Source: CAUZIR01 sp034421295
GTDB taxonomy: Bacteria; Chloroflexota; Dehalococcoidia; Lucifugimonadales; UBA2962
Assembly: GCA_034421295.1 (NCBI GenBank)
Contig: DAOUKM010000013.1
Coordinates: forward strand, 62,001-126,000
Length of the DNA: 64,000 nt
Reading direction: 5' to 3'
The notes under the pieces are model-generated. The model ran no database searches. It saw only the letters and a program-made list of their open reading frames with translations, and was not told where the DNA came from. Within the stretch, counting starts at the first letter, position 1. Each line of letters begins with the position of its first letter. The position numbers and the translations under genes are program-made. This document shows positions 1 to 9,192 of this stretch, piece by piece.

Positions 1-918
1 GAGATCGTCAGCGCAGACAGCCGGCAGGCCTACCGCGGCCTGGACATCGGTACCGCAAAGGCGACCATGGACGAGCGGAAGTCCGTGCCACACCATCTAA
101 TTGATATCCTCGAACCGGATCAGGAGTACGGGCTGGTACCTTTCCTTGACCTTGCAAGAAGGGCTATCGGAGAGATCACTTCGCGGGGCCGCTTACCGGT
201 CGTAGTTGGAGGCTCAAGCCAGTACGTATTCGCGTTGATGGAGGGATGGAAACCCCGCCGAGTGCCTCCCAACTCAACGCTGCGTGCAGCGCTGCAGAGA
301 CGCGCCGACAAAGATGGATATCAGCGGCTGCACGCCGAACTGGCAGCCATCGATCCGGAGGCGGCCGCACAGATCGACCCCAGTAATGTGCGAAGGGTCA
401 TAAGAGCTCTGGAGGTCAGGGCCCACGCAAGTGGGGAGACCTCGCCCCCACCAAGGCATGGCCCGGACGATGGGACCGGCCCAGACCGGTTACAGGAAGG
501 GACCGCAACCGGCCTTTCCGGAGCCGGAAAAGGGGGGCAGCAGGGTCTGGCCGATAATGCGGTTGCCATTGGCCTCACGCTGCCCCGTGACGAACTCTAC
601 CGTCGAATCGACGCACGGGTTGACCGGATGATGGGCCAAGGCTGGCTAAACGAGGTGCAGGAGCTGCTGCAGCGTGGCTTCAGCCCTGAGCTCTCCTCCA
701 TGTCGAGTATCGGCTACGCGGAACTTGCCGAGTACATCGCCGGCAGGACTGACCTGGTAGATGCAGTTCAGCGCATAAAGCACCGTAGCCACCGTCTGGC
801 ACGGAGCCAATACGTGTGGCTTAGGCGCGCTGAGTGGCTGGAGTGGTTCGAGTCTGACGATAAGGGTGCGATGCGGGCACTGGACAGGGTAGGGGAGCGA
901 ATAGCACCGCGTTGCTAG
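1..918 (+). CDS. miaA: tRNA dimethylallyltransferase MiaA, 5' end outside the window
   Basis: The enzyme transfers a dimethylallyl group to N6 of adenosine 37 in tRNAs that read UNN codons. The frame is open from base 1, so the N-terminus, including the P-loop, lies upstream of the window. The first visible residues are the DSRQ-x-Y-x-G-x-DIGTAK block, followed by the VPHHLIDI and VVVGGSSQYV motifs that match the family. The C-terminal part (GLTLPRDELYRRID, SIGYAEL, RSQYVWLRR) is also typical. About 30 residues of low-complexity, Gly/Pro-rich sequence lie between RALEV and the AIGLTLPR block, longer than usual. The stop is 9 bases before dapF, so the two genes are probably co-transcribed. Confidence 0.93.
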   Translation, partial: EIVSADSRQAYRGLDIGTAKATMDERKSVPHHLIDILEPDQEYGLVPFLDLARRAIGEITSRGRLPVVVGGSSQYVFALMEGWKPRRVPPNSTLRAALQRRADKDGYQRLHAELAAIDPEAAAQIDPSNVRRVIRALEVRAHASGETSPPPRHGPDDGTGPDRLQEGTATGLSGAGKGGQQGLADNAVAIGLTLPRDELYRRIDARVDRMMGQGWLNEVQELLQRGFSPELSSMSSIGYAELAEYIAGRTDLVDAVQRIKHRSHRLARSQYVWLRRAEWLEWFESDDKGAMRALDRVGERIAPRC

Positions 919-927
919 AATGTTCCA

Positions 928-1794
928 ATGAACCTCAACAGCAGCGGCACGGCACTTGCCTTCTCAAAGATGCACGGCGCCGGGAACGATTATGTCTTCG
1001 TGGACGGTCGGGACCTAACCCTTGACTGGACGAAGCTGGCGGTGGCTGTGAGCGACCGCCACTTCGGGATAGGCTCTGACGGCCTGATTCTGGCACTCGA
1101 GTCGGACCGGGCGGACCTTCGGATGCAGATGTTCAATGCCGACGGGTCGGCAGGCCGTATGTGCGGAAATGGCATACGTTGTCTGGTCGCGTTCGCAGTA
1201 GATATCGGGCTGGTTGCGGCCGAGCGAAGTCCGGTCGAGGTGGAAACGGCCGCCGGAGTACTTGAGGTAGCGCCCACCTGGCATGATGGCCGGATAGTGC
1301 GGGCACGAGTCGACATGGGTGAACCGGGGTTCAGGGCCGCCGAGGTACCGTTCGATGTGCCGGGAGAGAGTACGCTGGAGGACTATCCCTTTAAGGCGGA
1401 CGGCTTCAGCCTCGCCATCAATGGCGTCTCGATGGGGAACCCTCACGCAGTGGCCATTCTGGACGAGGCGGTCGGCGATGTTGAGCTGGAGCGGCTCGGG
1501 CCGTTGGTTGAGCACGACGCGAGGTTTCCCGAGCGGGTGAACCTGGAGCTAGTTAACGTACTGTCCCGCAATCTGCTCAAGGTCCGCGTCTGGGAGCGGG
1601 GCTCCGGACAGACGATGGCGTGCGGGACAGGTGCATGCGCCGCGGCAGTAGTGGCCCGGCGCAAGGGACTCGTGGACGACGTTGTCACGGTCGCACTTCC
1701 CGGCGGAGACCTGAGAATTGAGTGGGCCGGCACCGGCTCTGTAGTGATGGACGGACCTGTCCACAAGGTCTTCGAAGGCAGTTGGCCATTATGA
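928..1794 (+). CDS. dapF: diaminopimelate epimerase
   Basis: This cytoplasmic enzyme converts LL- to meso-diaminopimelate for lysine and peptidoglycan synthesis. The 288-residue product starts with FSKMHGAGNDYVFVDGR and carries both catalytic cysteine motifs, RMCGNGIRC in the first half and MACGTGACA in the second, so it should be active. Its length is normal for the family. The ATG lies 9 bases after the miaA stop. The next gene is an LL-diaminopimelate aminotransferase-like enzyme, which would make the substrate of this epimerase, so the two adjacent genes form one pathway block. Confidence 0.96.
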   Translation: MNLNSSGTALAFSKMHGAGNDYVFVDGRDLTLDWTKLAVAVSDRHFGIGSDGLILALESDRADLRMQMFNADGSAGRMCGNGIRCLVAFAVDIGLVAAERSPVEVETAAGVLEVAPTWHDGRIVRARVDMGEPGFRAAEVPFDVPGESTLEDYPFKADGFSLAINGVSMGNPHAVAILDEAVGDVELERLGPLVEHDARFPERVNLELVNVLSRNLLKVRVWERGSGQTMACGTGACAAAVVARRKGLVDDVVTVALPGGDLRIEWAGTGSVVMDGPVHKVFEGSWPL

Positions 1795-1868
1795 GCCTTC
1801 ACTGCCTAGTCCAAGCCATTCCTGAATAATCCATCCAAAGCTAAACTAAACGTAAAGCGCAGGTTGTA

Positions 1869-3038
1869 ATGAAGTTCGCCAGCCGTATTGACAGGGTGCC
1901 GCCTTACCTCTTCGTGGAGATCAGCAGGCGCATTGCCGAGAAGCGTTCGGAGGGAGCCGACGTGATCAGTTTCGGCATAGGAGACCCTGATCTGCCCACG
2001 CCAGGCGGAGTTGTGGAGTCCCTTCGGCAAGCATCCCTGGAGCCGGTCAACCACCGCTATCCGGAAACGGACGGGCTTCCGGAGCTACGTAAGTCGATAG
2101 CCGGCTGGTACGGCTCCCGCTTCGGAGTCTCACTGGACGCCGACAGGGAAGTCCTGCCCCTGATCGGGGCGAAAGAAGGTATCGGGCACGCCGCCCTGTG
2201 CTTTGCAGACCCCGGTGACATCGTCCTAGTGCCCGATCCAGGCTATCCCGTCTACTCGGTAGGCACCTGGTTTGCAGGTGGAGAGTGCCACTTCATGCCG
2301 CTTAGCGAGGAGAACGGCTGGCTGCCCGACCTGTCCACGATCCCCAGTGACACCGCGAGACGGGCCAGGGCGATGTGGCTGAACTACCCGAACAACCCCA
2401 CAGGTGCGGTGGCGACGCAGGACTTCTTCGCACAGGCCGTGGAGTTCGCCCGTGCGCACGACATCGCGCTCCTGCACGACGCCGCCTACACAGAGTGCTG
2501 GTTCGAAGGCTACCGGCCCCCCAGCCTGCTCCAGACACCCGGAGCCATGGACGTTGGCATGGAGTTTCACTCGTTGTCAAAGAGCTACAACATGACCGGC
2601 TGGCGCGTTGGGATGGCGGCGGGAAACGCCGAGTTTATCGAGGCCCTGATGATCGTCAAGTCCAACCTCGACTCCGGTATACCGCAGGCGGTGCAGCACA
2701 TGGCGATAGAAGCGATCAAGACCGACGATAGCGAGTTGATGGCTCGCAATGCGGTCTACCAGGGGCGCCGAGACAGGGTGGTCGAAACGTTGCGGGGGAT
2801 CGGTCTGAGCGTGGAGGCGCCCAGGGCGGGGCTGTACGTGTGGGCCCGGGTTCCCGAGGGATTCACCTCTGCAGAATTTACGGGCCTGCTGCTGGACGAG
2901 GCGGACCTGGTTGTGACCCCTGGGAACGGCTACGGACCCAGCGGGGAGGGCTACGTCAGGTTCTCGCTGACGATACGCGAGGACGAAATGGAACGAGGCC
3001 TTAAGCGCTTGGCGACGCTGGATATCCCTCCAAAGTGA
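1869..3038 (+). CDS. dapL: class I/II aminotransferase, probable LL-diaminopimelate aminotransferase
   Basis: This PLP-dependent fold-type I aminotransferase of 389 residues has the N-terminal pattern FGIGDPDLPTP, the NYPNNPTGAV motif and the PLP-lysine motif SLSKSYNMTGWRVG. Such proteins next to dapF are usually LL-diaminopimelate aminotransferases, which make LL-DAP directly from tetrahydrodipicolinate. The DapL assignment rests on this context and on overall resemblance, and a related aspartate or alanine aminotransferase cannot be excluded. The last codons overlap the GTG start of hflX by 4 bases (GTGA), which points to translational coupling. Confidence 0.85.
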   Translation: MKFASRIDRVPPYLFVEISRRIAEKRSEGADVISFGIGDPDLPTPGGVVESLRQASLEPVNHRYPETDGLPELRKSIAGWYGSRFGVSLDADREVLPLIGAKEGIGHAALCFADPGDIVLVPDPGYPVYSVGTWFAGGECHFMPLSEENGWLPDLSTIPSDTARRARAMWLNYPNNPTGAVATQDFFAQAVEFARAHDIALLHDAAYTECWFEGYRPPSLLQTPGAMDVGMEFHSLSKSYNMTGWRVGMAAGNAEFIEALMIVKSNLDSGIPQAVQHMAIEAIKTDDSELMARNAVYQGRRDRVVETLRGIGLSVEAPRAGLYVWARVPEGFTSAEFTGLLLDEADLVVTPGNGYGPSGEGYVRFSLTIREDEMERGLKRLATLDIPPK

Positions 3039-4198
3039 GCCCGAGAAAGCTCGTATACACTCATCCGAGTTCAGAACGCGTCTACCTCGTCGGCGTCTCC
3101 GTTCGGGGGTCCAGAGAACCGTTGTCTCTGGGTGACTCCATGGCGGAGCTGGGTGAACTCACACGAAGTGCCGGTGGTCGGGTGGTCGGGTCCATGACCC
3201 AGCGCGTGCCCAGGCCGACCCAGCACTATCTGGGTCAAGGCAAGCTGGACATGCTGCGCCAGGTGGTAAGGGAACAGCACGTCGATACGATCGTTTGCGA
3301 CGATGAACTGACGCCGACCCAGCAGCGTAACCTGGAGCGCTCTCTGGGCGGGATCAAGGTCATAGACCGCACCGCACTCATACTGGACGTGTTTGCAGCT
3401 CGGGCACGGACCAGGGAGGGACGGCTGCAGGTGGAACTGGCACAGCACGAGTACCTGCTTCCCAGGCTGGCCGGCCAGTGGACGCATCTGGAGCGTCTGG
3501 GCGGTGGAATAGGCACTCGTGGTCCAGGAGAAACTCAGATCGAAACGGACCGCAGGCTCATCAGGGGACGCATCCAGAAGCTCAGGAAAGACCTCGACTC
3601 CGTAAGTACTCATCGAAGCCTCTACAGGTCCCGGCGCCAGCAGCGCGGCATGGACATCGTGGGGATGGTGGGTTACACCAACGCCGGCAAGAGTACGCTC
3701 TTAAACGCTCTCACCGGTGCGGGGGTACCGGCCGAAGACAAGCTGTTCATGACCCTTGACCCGGTAACACGTCAGCTCAGGCTGCGAGACGGGTGCGCGG
3801 CGTTGCTCACCGACACCGTGGGCTTCATACAAAAGCTGCCACCGTCGCTCGTCGCCGCCTTCAGGTCGACACTCGAGGAGATAGGAGAATCGTCACTGGT
3901 GCTACACGTCGTCGACGTAACGCATCCGAACGCACCTCAGCACGTCGATGTCGTAAACTCCGTGCTAGACGCCCTCGGCGCCGGTGACAAGCCGCGCGTT
4001 CTGGTACTGAACAAGGTAGACCTCATCGGCCCGCCCGACGATTTATCGCACCTTTCGATACTGGCCCCGGCCCGCGTAAGCGGGGACTCCAACACTCCAG
4101 TGGTGCTCGTTTCGGCACTTGAGCGTCTCGGGCTTGACGATCTGCTGACCACCATAGGGGAGAGCCTCTCCGAGCGTAAACCGGCTCCCGTAGGCTGA
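3035..4198 (+). CDS. hflX: GTPase HflX
   Basis: HflX is a ribosome-associated GTPase that splits or rescues stalled ribosomes under stress. The 387-residue protein has the family's N-terminal domain (HYLGQGKLD, DDELTPTQQRNLE, the helical AQHEYLLPRLAGQW region, GPGETQIETDRR). A GTPase domain follows with G1 GYTNAGKST, the threonine-containing switch region, G3 DTVGF and G4 NKVD. It starts at GTG 3035, overlapping the preceding stop. No gene follows on the same strand; the next gene is convergent. Confidence 0.95.
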   Translation: MSPRKLVYTHPSSERVYLVGVSVRGSREPLSLGDSMAELGELTRSAGGRVVGSMTQRVPRPTQHYLGQGKLDMLRQVVREQHVDTIVCDDELTPTQQRNLERSLGGIKVIDRTALILDVFAARARTREGRLQVELAQHEYLLPRLAGQWTHLERLGGGIGTRGPGETQIETDRRLIRGRIQKLRKDLDSVSTHRSLYRSRRQQRGMDIVGMVGYTNAGKSTLLNALTGAGVPAEDKLFMTLDPVTRQLRLRDGCAALLTDTVGFIQKLPPSLVAAFRSTLEEIGESSLVLHVVDVTHPNAPQHVDVVNSVLDALGAGDKPRVLVLNKVDLIGPPDDLSHLSILAPARVSGDSNTPVVLVSALERLGLDDLLTTIGESLSERKPAPVG

Positions 4199-4296
4199 TT
4201 GCCACTCCAGTCCATCTCCACATCCAAAGAGGCCCTTTTGCCTGGCTGGCCCCACGTCACTTCGCACTATATATGTTATGTAAAGTGAAGTCGGCT

Positions 4297-5370
4297 TCAG
4301 GCGGCGACGCGGATAACGCCAGCTTCATTCAACGCCTTGAGTAGGTTTAGGCTCCACGATGCACTGCCTTCACCCCCTGGCCGCAGTGCGATAGACGGAA
4401 CCGACAGATCAAGCGCCCTGCCGCCACCGCAGACCACCACCAGCAACCTGGGTCCAAACAGTGCGGCGGCAGCACCAGCCATGAAGCCGATGGCGGCCTG
4501 GCCTTCGAGGCCACCGCTGTCCTCGGTCGTAGAACGCGCGAGCAATACTGCGGCCGTGCACCTGCTCATGGCCTTAGAAACTTCTCCGGACAAGAGAGAG
4601 CCTGAACGCCGCCCGACATCTATCCCAACGTTCTCGATCCCAAAATCAGCGAGCAGCGCCTGAACCTGGCCGGCCAGCTCATCGCACCCGAAATGCCCGA
4701 CGAAGACCCTCGTGACGGCCGATTCCTTCGCATCTTCGGTCGTCGGTAGCTCATTGCCATCCGGGCCATCCGCAGAGTTGGCCTCAGAGATGAAGCTGCT
4801 CTCTTCGGCCACTGCCGAGCCTGAGAACTCTTCTCGCAGCCCTTTCACACCGACCCATAGTGAGCCTCCAACCTCTCGCAACAGCCCTACGTACCTCCCG
4901 TTTTCCAGGATTACGTCCAGGCACTCTTCGAGCAGGTCGGGATCGATGTTGTGGTCGCGCTCTAGGATGTTCTTTGCGTAGGCCCGCTCCGGAAGCCTTC
5001 TGCCCTCAAGGCTTTCGTAGAAGTCCCTGAACACCTGTGGGCGCAGCGCGCAGTCTACGAGGGTCAAGCGACGTTCCTCTTCGCTCTTCGGCGCCACTAT
5101 GGCCCGACCCCCCTCGGTAAGGGTTATCCTCGCGTCGTTGTACCCGCCCAGGGTCAGACCGTATCGCGCTGAAGAGTTGAGCCGCATTGTGAAACTGCTG
5201 CTGGATGGAGTTGTGTTTAGCTCTCCCGCGAGAACAATACGGTCGAACGGAAGACCGGAATTTGCCTCCTGAATGGCTTGGGCAACTGCCAGAGCGTCCC
5301 TAAGCGGATGTACGGGGTAGCTGCGTACCTTCCTGGTCCGCTTCTGCCTGCCTTTGGATTCACTGTCCAT
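4297..5370 (-). CDS. winged-helix plus TIR-like domain protein, function unknown
   Basis: This 357-residue protein appears to have two parts. Residues 15-160 look like a winged-helix region (HPLRDALAVAQAIQ, then the wing-like ARITLTEGGRAIV), with a helical stretch after it. After a Ser/Glu-rich acidic linker (about 180-215), residues 218-355 resemble the TIR-like nucleotide-binding domain found in some bacterial defence effectors. It has an opening RVFVGH strand, a central AAVLLAR strand, a strand-helix unit ending in RLLVVV, and a final W-x4-LKALNEAGV helix. The usual FE-x-G acidic residue is replaced (IGFMAG), so catalytic activity is doubtful. The domain call is by eye and uncertain. It stands alone, convergent with hflX. 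Confidence 0.55.
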   Translation of the reverse strand: MDSESKGRQKRTRKVRSYPVHPLRDALAVAQAIQEANSGLPFDRIVLAGELNTTPSSSSFTMRLNSSARYGLTLGGYNDARITLTEGGRAIVAPKSEEERRLTLVDCALRPQVFRDFYESLEGRRLPERAYAKNILERDHNIDPDLLEECLDVILENGRYVGLLREVGGSLWVGVKGLREEFSGSAVAEESSFISEANSADGPDGNELPTTEDAKESAVTRVFVGHFGCDELAGQVQALLADFGIENVGIDVGRRSGSLLSGEVSKAMSRCTAAVLLARSTTEDSGGLEGQAAIGFMAGAAAALFGPRLLVVVCGGGRALDLSVPSIALRPGGEGSASWSLNLLKALNEAGVIRVAA

Positions 5371-5820
5371 ACCTAGACCGGCCCTTCAGAAATCAACTCC
5401 AGCTACTCTATTCGCTCGAAAATTCGGTGACATTTTTCAGCCGTCACCGAAAGGGTCGCTAAGGAAATTCGAACTCGGTCCGCAATTATATCAGGTCAAT
5501 TGTTCTACAACCGTCTATCAGGCTCCTACGGCAACTGCTGAAACCGTTTCTATGATGTGAAACGTCATTGCCGGGGCGCAATCTGGAACGGAGCGCCATC
5601 CATATACGCATGCCTGTGTATTCTCATTTTCAGGGGAGGGCTGAAAAGTGGTTTCTTTTCGGCCTTCTCTTCCCGACCAGATTAGGATGACGAACGGAGC
5701 GGGAAGATTGGCTGACTCCGGTGGCCTTTGAGCCGTGCGTGCTAAGATTTTTGTGTCCCCATATCGCACCAGGGCAGGTAAGGTGGGGCCGCCGTTATGT
5801 CCCACTCAAGGCTTGCTTGA
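5371..5820. other. gene-free spacer between divergent genes
   Basis: This 450-base spacer separates the minus-strand TIR-like gene from the plus-strand S41 peptidase gene and must hold both promoters. It is visibly more AT-rich than its surroundings, especially 5395-5560. I see no convincing gene, RNA or repeat in it. Confidence 0.6.
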
Positions 5821-7122
5821 ATGATCTCCCCCCTACCCTACATACACACGCTGGCGATCCTGCTGTTTGGTGCCCTGCTGATGAGCGCCATCGCGTGCGG
5901 CGATGCCACAGGACCAGATGTAACCACCAACACCGTCGACGTAGAAAGAAGTGGTGCCACCGATCTAGACGACACCGCTTTTCCAGAGGTAATTCCACCA
6001 TCGGAGCCCTTGGTCGCTCCGTCCGAGGTTGCCGAGGAACTGCGAATTATCTGGGAGACGTGGGCCATCCTGACCAGGGATCACGTCGACCGATCAAAGC
6101 TGGACCCCAGCATGATTTCGGAGGGAGCCATCCGGGGGATGCTGGTTGCCCTCGGGGACCCGCACACCAACTACGTTTCGCCAGAGACATTCGCCGTCGA
6201 CTCAAACGATACATTCCAGGGCGAGTTCGAGGGCATAGGTGCCCATGTATCTACAAATCGCAACGGCGTTTTGGTGATCGTCGCCCCTATCGCCGGGGGC
6301 CCAGCCGAGGCCGCTGGAATTCGGCCCGGCGACCAGATACTGGCTGTCAACGGAGTGTCCATAGAGGGGCTGAGTCTTCTTGAAGCCGTTGCCATCATTA
6401 GAGGCCCCAAGGGCACCGTGGTCACCCTGCTCGTCAAACACCTGGGGGCACTGGATCCCGTGGAGATCGAGGTCGTCAGAGGAGTTATACCTCTAACGAG
6501 TGTCCTGGTACGCAGCCAGCCCGAGGACAGATTCCTCCACATTCGGCTCACGAACTTCTACCCGGAGACGGCAAACGAGCTCAGCGAAGCGATAAGGGGG
6601 GCCCTGGCTGATGGCGCCGAGGGCTTGGTGCTTGACGTTAGGGATAATCCCGGGGGGCTGCTGAGTTCAGTGATTCAGATAGTAGAGCTGTTCCTTGAGG
6701 AAGGGCTCGTTCTATATCAGATAGACGGAGCAGGAGAACGCACCAATTGGAGTGTCAGGTCGCCGGGCGAGTTCACCGGACTTCCAATGGTAGTCCTGGC
6801 CAACGGATTTAGCGTCAGCGCCAGCGAGGTGTTGGTGGGCGCGCTTCAAGATCACGGCCGGGCGCCGGTAATTGGTGAGCCCACATTTGGCAAGGCCAGC
6901 GTGAACATCCTTCGGCCACTGAGCAACGGAGGTGGCATCTTCATCACTACCTCCCGTTGGTACACGCCCCTGGGTCGACAAATCCAAGACGAAGGGGTCA
7001 TACCCGACATCGAGGTGACAGCCGCCGACCCGAGGGACAGAGACGTCGTTCAGCTTGAGCGGGCGCTCGATGAGCTTGAGCGGATCGTTTCGGCCGATGC
7101 GGCGGCCTCGGCCGGCATTTGA
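5821..7122 (+). CDS. S41 family C-terminal processing peptidase, secreted or lipoprotein
   Basis: This serine protease of the CtpA/Tsp type cleaves exported proteins near their C-termini. The N-terminus has a hydrophobic segment ending in MSAIACGD, a plausible though imperfect lipobox, so the protein is probably anchored outside the cell. A PDZ domain follows (IGAHVS, IRPGDQILAVNG, IIRGPKGT). The peptidase domain carries the catalytic Ser333 in SVSASE and Lys358 in TFGKAS, spaced 25 residues apart as in Escherichia coli Tsp. The 433-residue length is normal. The next gene, smpB, starts 18 bases after the stop, so the two may be co-transcribed. Confidence 0.93.
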   Translation: MISPLPYIHTLAILLFGALLMSAIACGDATGPDVTTNTVDVERSGATDLDDTAFPEVIPPSEPLVAPSEVAEELRIIWETWAILTRDHVDRSKLDPSMISEGAIRGMLVALGDPHTNYVSPETFAVDSNDTFQGEFEGIGAHVSTNRNGVLVIVAPIAGGPAEAAGIRPGDQILAVNGVSIEGLSLLEAVAIIRGPKGTVVTLLVKHLGALDPVEIEVVRGVIPLTSVLVRSQPEDRFLHIRLTNFYPETANELSEAIRGALADGAEGLVLDVRDNPGGLLSSVIQIVELFLEEGLVLYQIDGAGERTNWSVRSPGEFTGLPMVVLANGFSVSASEVLVGALQDHGRAPVIGEPTFGKASVNILRPLSNGGGIFITTSRWYTPLGRQIQDEGVIPDIEVTAADPRDRDVVQLERALDELERIVSADAAASAGI

Positions 7123-7140
7123 TCGCCGGCAGGGGGCACA

Positions 7141-7614
7141 ATGTCCGCCCACAACCCGCAGTCCAATAGCAAGACCATCGCGCTGAACCGACGGGCCAGG
7201 TATAACTACGAAATCCTGAGCACCCATGAAGCTGGGCTAGTCCTCACCGGCACGGAAATAAAGTCGTTAAGGGCAGGCAACGCCAACCTGTCCGATGCAT
7301 ACGCCCAACCACAAGACGGCGAACTCTGGCTACGCAACCTGCATATAGCCACCTACGCCTCGGCAGAGCATTACAATCACGACCCTACCCGCCCCCGTAA
7401 ATTGCTGCTTCACCGCAGCGAGATTAGGGAGTTATCTCGGGAGGTGTCGGCCAAGGGGCTGACCCTGGTACCGCTGCGTCTCTACTTGACCCGTGGACTC
7501 GCTAAGGTCGAACTTGGTCTAGCCCGTGGAAAACGCCGACACGATAAGCGGAGGACGATAATCGACCGCGAACGGAAGAGAGATGCCGAGCGGGCGATTA
7601 AGAGGAGAATCTGA
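7141..7614 (+). CDS. smpB: SsrA-binding protein SmpB
   Basis: SmpB binds tmRNA and brings it to ribosomes stalled on messages lacking a stop codon. The 157-residue protein has the conserved core: NRRARYNYEI, GLVLTGTEIKSLR, ANLSDAYA, the RKLLLHR segment and the C-terminal basic tail ending in RAIKRRI. The length is standard. It follows the S41 peptidase gene with an 18-base gap and is closed by a strong hairpin at 7618-7663. No tmRNA gene is seen next to it. Confidence 0.97.
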   Translation: MSAHNPQSNSKTIALNRRARYNYEILSTHEAGLVLTGTEIKSLRAGNANLSDAYAQPQDGELWLRNLHIATYASAEHYNHDPTRPRKLLLHRSEIRELSREVSAKGLTLVPLRLYLTRGLAKVELGLARGKRRHDKRRTIIDRERKRDAERAIKRRI

Positions 7615-7617
7615 ATC

Positions 7618-7663
7618 GTGACGAGGTCGGGATTCCCGGAAACGGAACCTCCGACCTCGTCAC
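7618..7663. terminator. hairpin between convergent genes, probable bidirectional terminator
   Basis: A perfect 13-bp inverted repeat, gtgacgaggtcgg and ccgacctcgtcac, flanks a 20-base loop. It begins 4 bases after the smpB stop and ends 15 bases before the stop of the convergent small HTH gene. No clear T-run follows, so whether it acts as an intrinsic terminator is inferred from its position and stem strength. Confidence 0.65.
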
Positions 7664-7678
7664 TTCAGGGCTTATCCG

Positions 7679-7903
7679 CTAGCTGACTCGCTTAACTTCG
7701 ATCGACTCGCCCGGCGCGAGAGCCACTCTCCGTACGCTGATCCCCAGCTTCAACAGCCAGTAGCCCAGTGTCGCCTTGCTGACGCCGAGCTGCTCGGCTG
7801 TGGCCGACAGGCCCCGCTCAGTTACCAACTCGGGCAGCATCTTCTCCAGCGGCCGCTGGAAACGCTCCTCCACCGCAACCATCTTCTTGGTCTTCTTATT
7901 CAT
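7679..7903 (-). CDS. small helix-turn-helix protein
   Basis: This 74-residue protein has one helix-turn-helix: TERGLSATAEQLGVSKATLGYWLLKLGIS at about residues 27-55, preceded by a basic N-terminus (MNKKTKK). The start is chosen at 7903 because gaggagggg lies 7-8 bases upstream; the frame also runs upstream to an ATG at 7933 without such a site. The fold resembles the HTH of resolvases and small transposon-type regulators, but there is no catalytic domain and no partner gene. Its targets are unknown. It ends 16 bases from the shared hairpin with smpB. Confidence 0.7.
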   Translation of the reverse strand: MNKKTKKMVAVEERFQRPLEKMLPELVTERGLSATAEQLGVSKATLGYWLLKLGISVRRVALAPGESIEVKRVS

Positions 7904-8270
7904 GCTTGACCCCTCCTCGCTGGTGTCTAGCAATCAGACTAGCGATGATCTCATACTGAGTCAATCGGTTTTATCAATTCTTTTCCGGGATTTTGTAAAC
8001 CTATTCTGTGCTCTTTTCAAGGCCGGCTCAATCTGGAAGGTCATGTGAGGCCGGCATCCGTGGGCTGGTTCGTCTCCCGTGGCAGTGATGCCTTACCGTC
8101 ACCTTTAATTACACGGCAAAACCGCGTGTCTGAAAAGGTGGTGTCGATGAACGAACTCGATTGCATTGTCCACATGCTTTCGCGCCGTCGCCTTGTGGGC
8201 CTGTCAATAGACGTCCGGAGACATGTGTCACCTGCCCAATTAACTCGTTGACTTTTGCAATAATGGACCC
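7904..8270. other. gene-free spacer
   Basis: This 367-base stretch lies between the divergent small HTH gene and the DUF6391 gene and is AT-richer than its neighbours. A short frame at 8045-8251 has no recognisable product or ribosome site. I see no RNA gene or repeat here. Confidence 0.5.
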
Positions 8271-8765
8271 ATGCCGGTCCTAGAGCGCATTCGCCGTAAC
8301 CATGCTCTTGAACACGCGACCCTGGCGGTGCTGGCCAGCAGCGGAGTCAAGGGGCTGCTGGCAGGCTATTCGACCAGTGGTGGATTCTGGTTACTGGCCC
8401 CCGCCTCCGCTTCGACAGTCGAAGCGGCGGCCAATACGGCGCTTGAGCGTCTCTCCTCAGGAGAGAGCCATCTCGCTATTTCGGCAAGCTGTGGCACCAA
8501 TCTCGCTGTCGCCTCCCTTCTCGCCACCGGTGTGATCCGCGTGGCTAAGGCTACTCGTGGTGGTGGACGAACTGGTTGGCCACTCAACGCAGTCTTGGTG
8601 GTTGGAGCTCTGGCATTGGCCAGACCACTTGGCACCGCCATTCAACGCAAGATCACGACCCTTTCTCTTGTGGAAGGAATGAGAGTGTCCGAAGTCAAGA
8701 CCCTCCGGATCGGCCAGTTCCACTTGCACCGCATCTTCACCGAGCAGCGTCTCGACGCCGTTTGA
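8271..8765 (+). CDS. DUF6391 family membrane-associated protein
   Basis: This 164-residue protein opens with RIRRNHALEHATLAVL, the hallmark of the DUF6391 family found in cyanobacteria and Chloroflexota. A Gly/Ala-rich region and a hydrophobic segment (AVLVVGALALARPLG, about residues 105-120) suggest association with the membrane. A glycine-rich GGGRTG turn precedes this segment. The function of the family is unknown. It stands alone, 134 bases before a tRNA gene. Confidence 0.75.
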   Translation: MPVLERIRRNHALEHATLAVLASSGVKGLLAGYSTSGGFWLLAPASASTVEAAANTALERLSSGESHLAISASCGTNLAVASLLATGVIRVAKATRGGGRTGWPLNAVLVVGALALARPLGTAIQRKITTLSLVEGMRVSEVKTLRIGQFHLHRIFTEQRLDAV

Positions 8766-8899
8766 GTTGAGGAGGAATGGTCCTGGCGGGCGTGGTTTGA
8801 TGAAGGGTACCCTCGAGTTGGCATGGCTCAGCTGCTGATTGAGCCATTTGAAGCTACTGCCTTTCGCCCGACGGATTGCTAGACTGAATCAATCCATGT

Positions 8900-8973
8900 G
8901 CCCCTGTAGCTCAGATGGATAGAGCGGCTGCCTTCTAAGCAGCGGGTCGCGGGTTCGAGTCCTGCCAGGGGTA
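8900..8973 (+). tRNA. tRNA-Arg (anticodon TCT)
   Basis: The 74-base gene folds into a full cloverleaf. It has acceptor stem gcccctg/caggggt (the first pair is G-U), a D-arm with gctc/gagc, and an anticodon arm gctgc-cttctaa-gcagc that gives anticodon TCT, reading AGA. The T-arm is gcggg-ttcgagt-cctgc. The discriminator base is A and CCA is not encoded. Confidence 0.93.
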
Positions 8974-9192
8974 CGCTGCTTCCCGCTCGCTCGGCAAGGG
9001 CGGTGGGCCCAGCGTTCGTCGCGCCCGACGGCTGTCGCCCTTGGCCGTATCGGCGCCGAATCGTGGTCGGTGCGCATTCGCGCGGGGCCGTGTGGCGCGA
9101 GGGCACGGGCTGAGGCTCCACGTTCGCGGATACGGTCCTGGCAAGCCCCCCTTGAGTGAGACCCCGGTCCGTTCGTTAAGATAGCGGGGTAC

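Noticed and set aside
7615..7680. tmRNA gene after smpB
   Set aside because: Only a terminator hairpin is present before the next convergent gene; no tmRNA ends or tag frame are seen.
8045..8251. 68-residue gene before the DUF6391 gene
   Set aside because: No ribosome site and no protein-like pattern.
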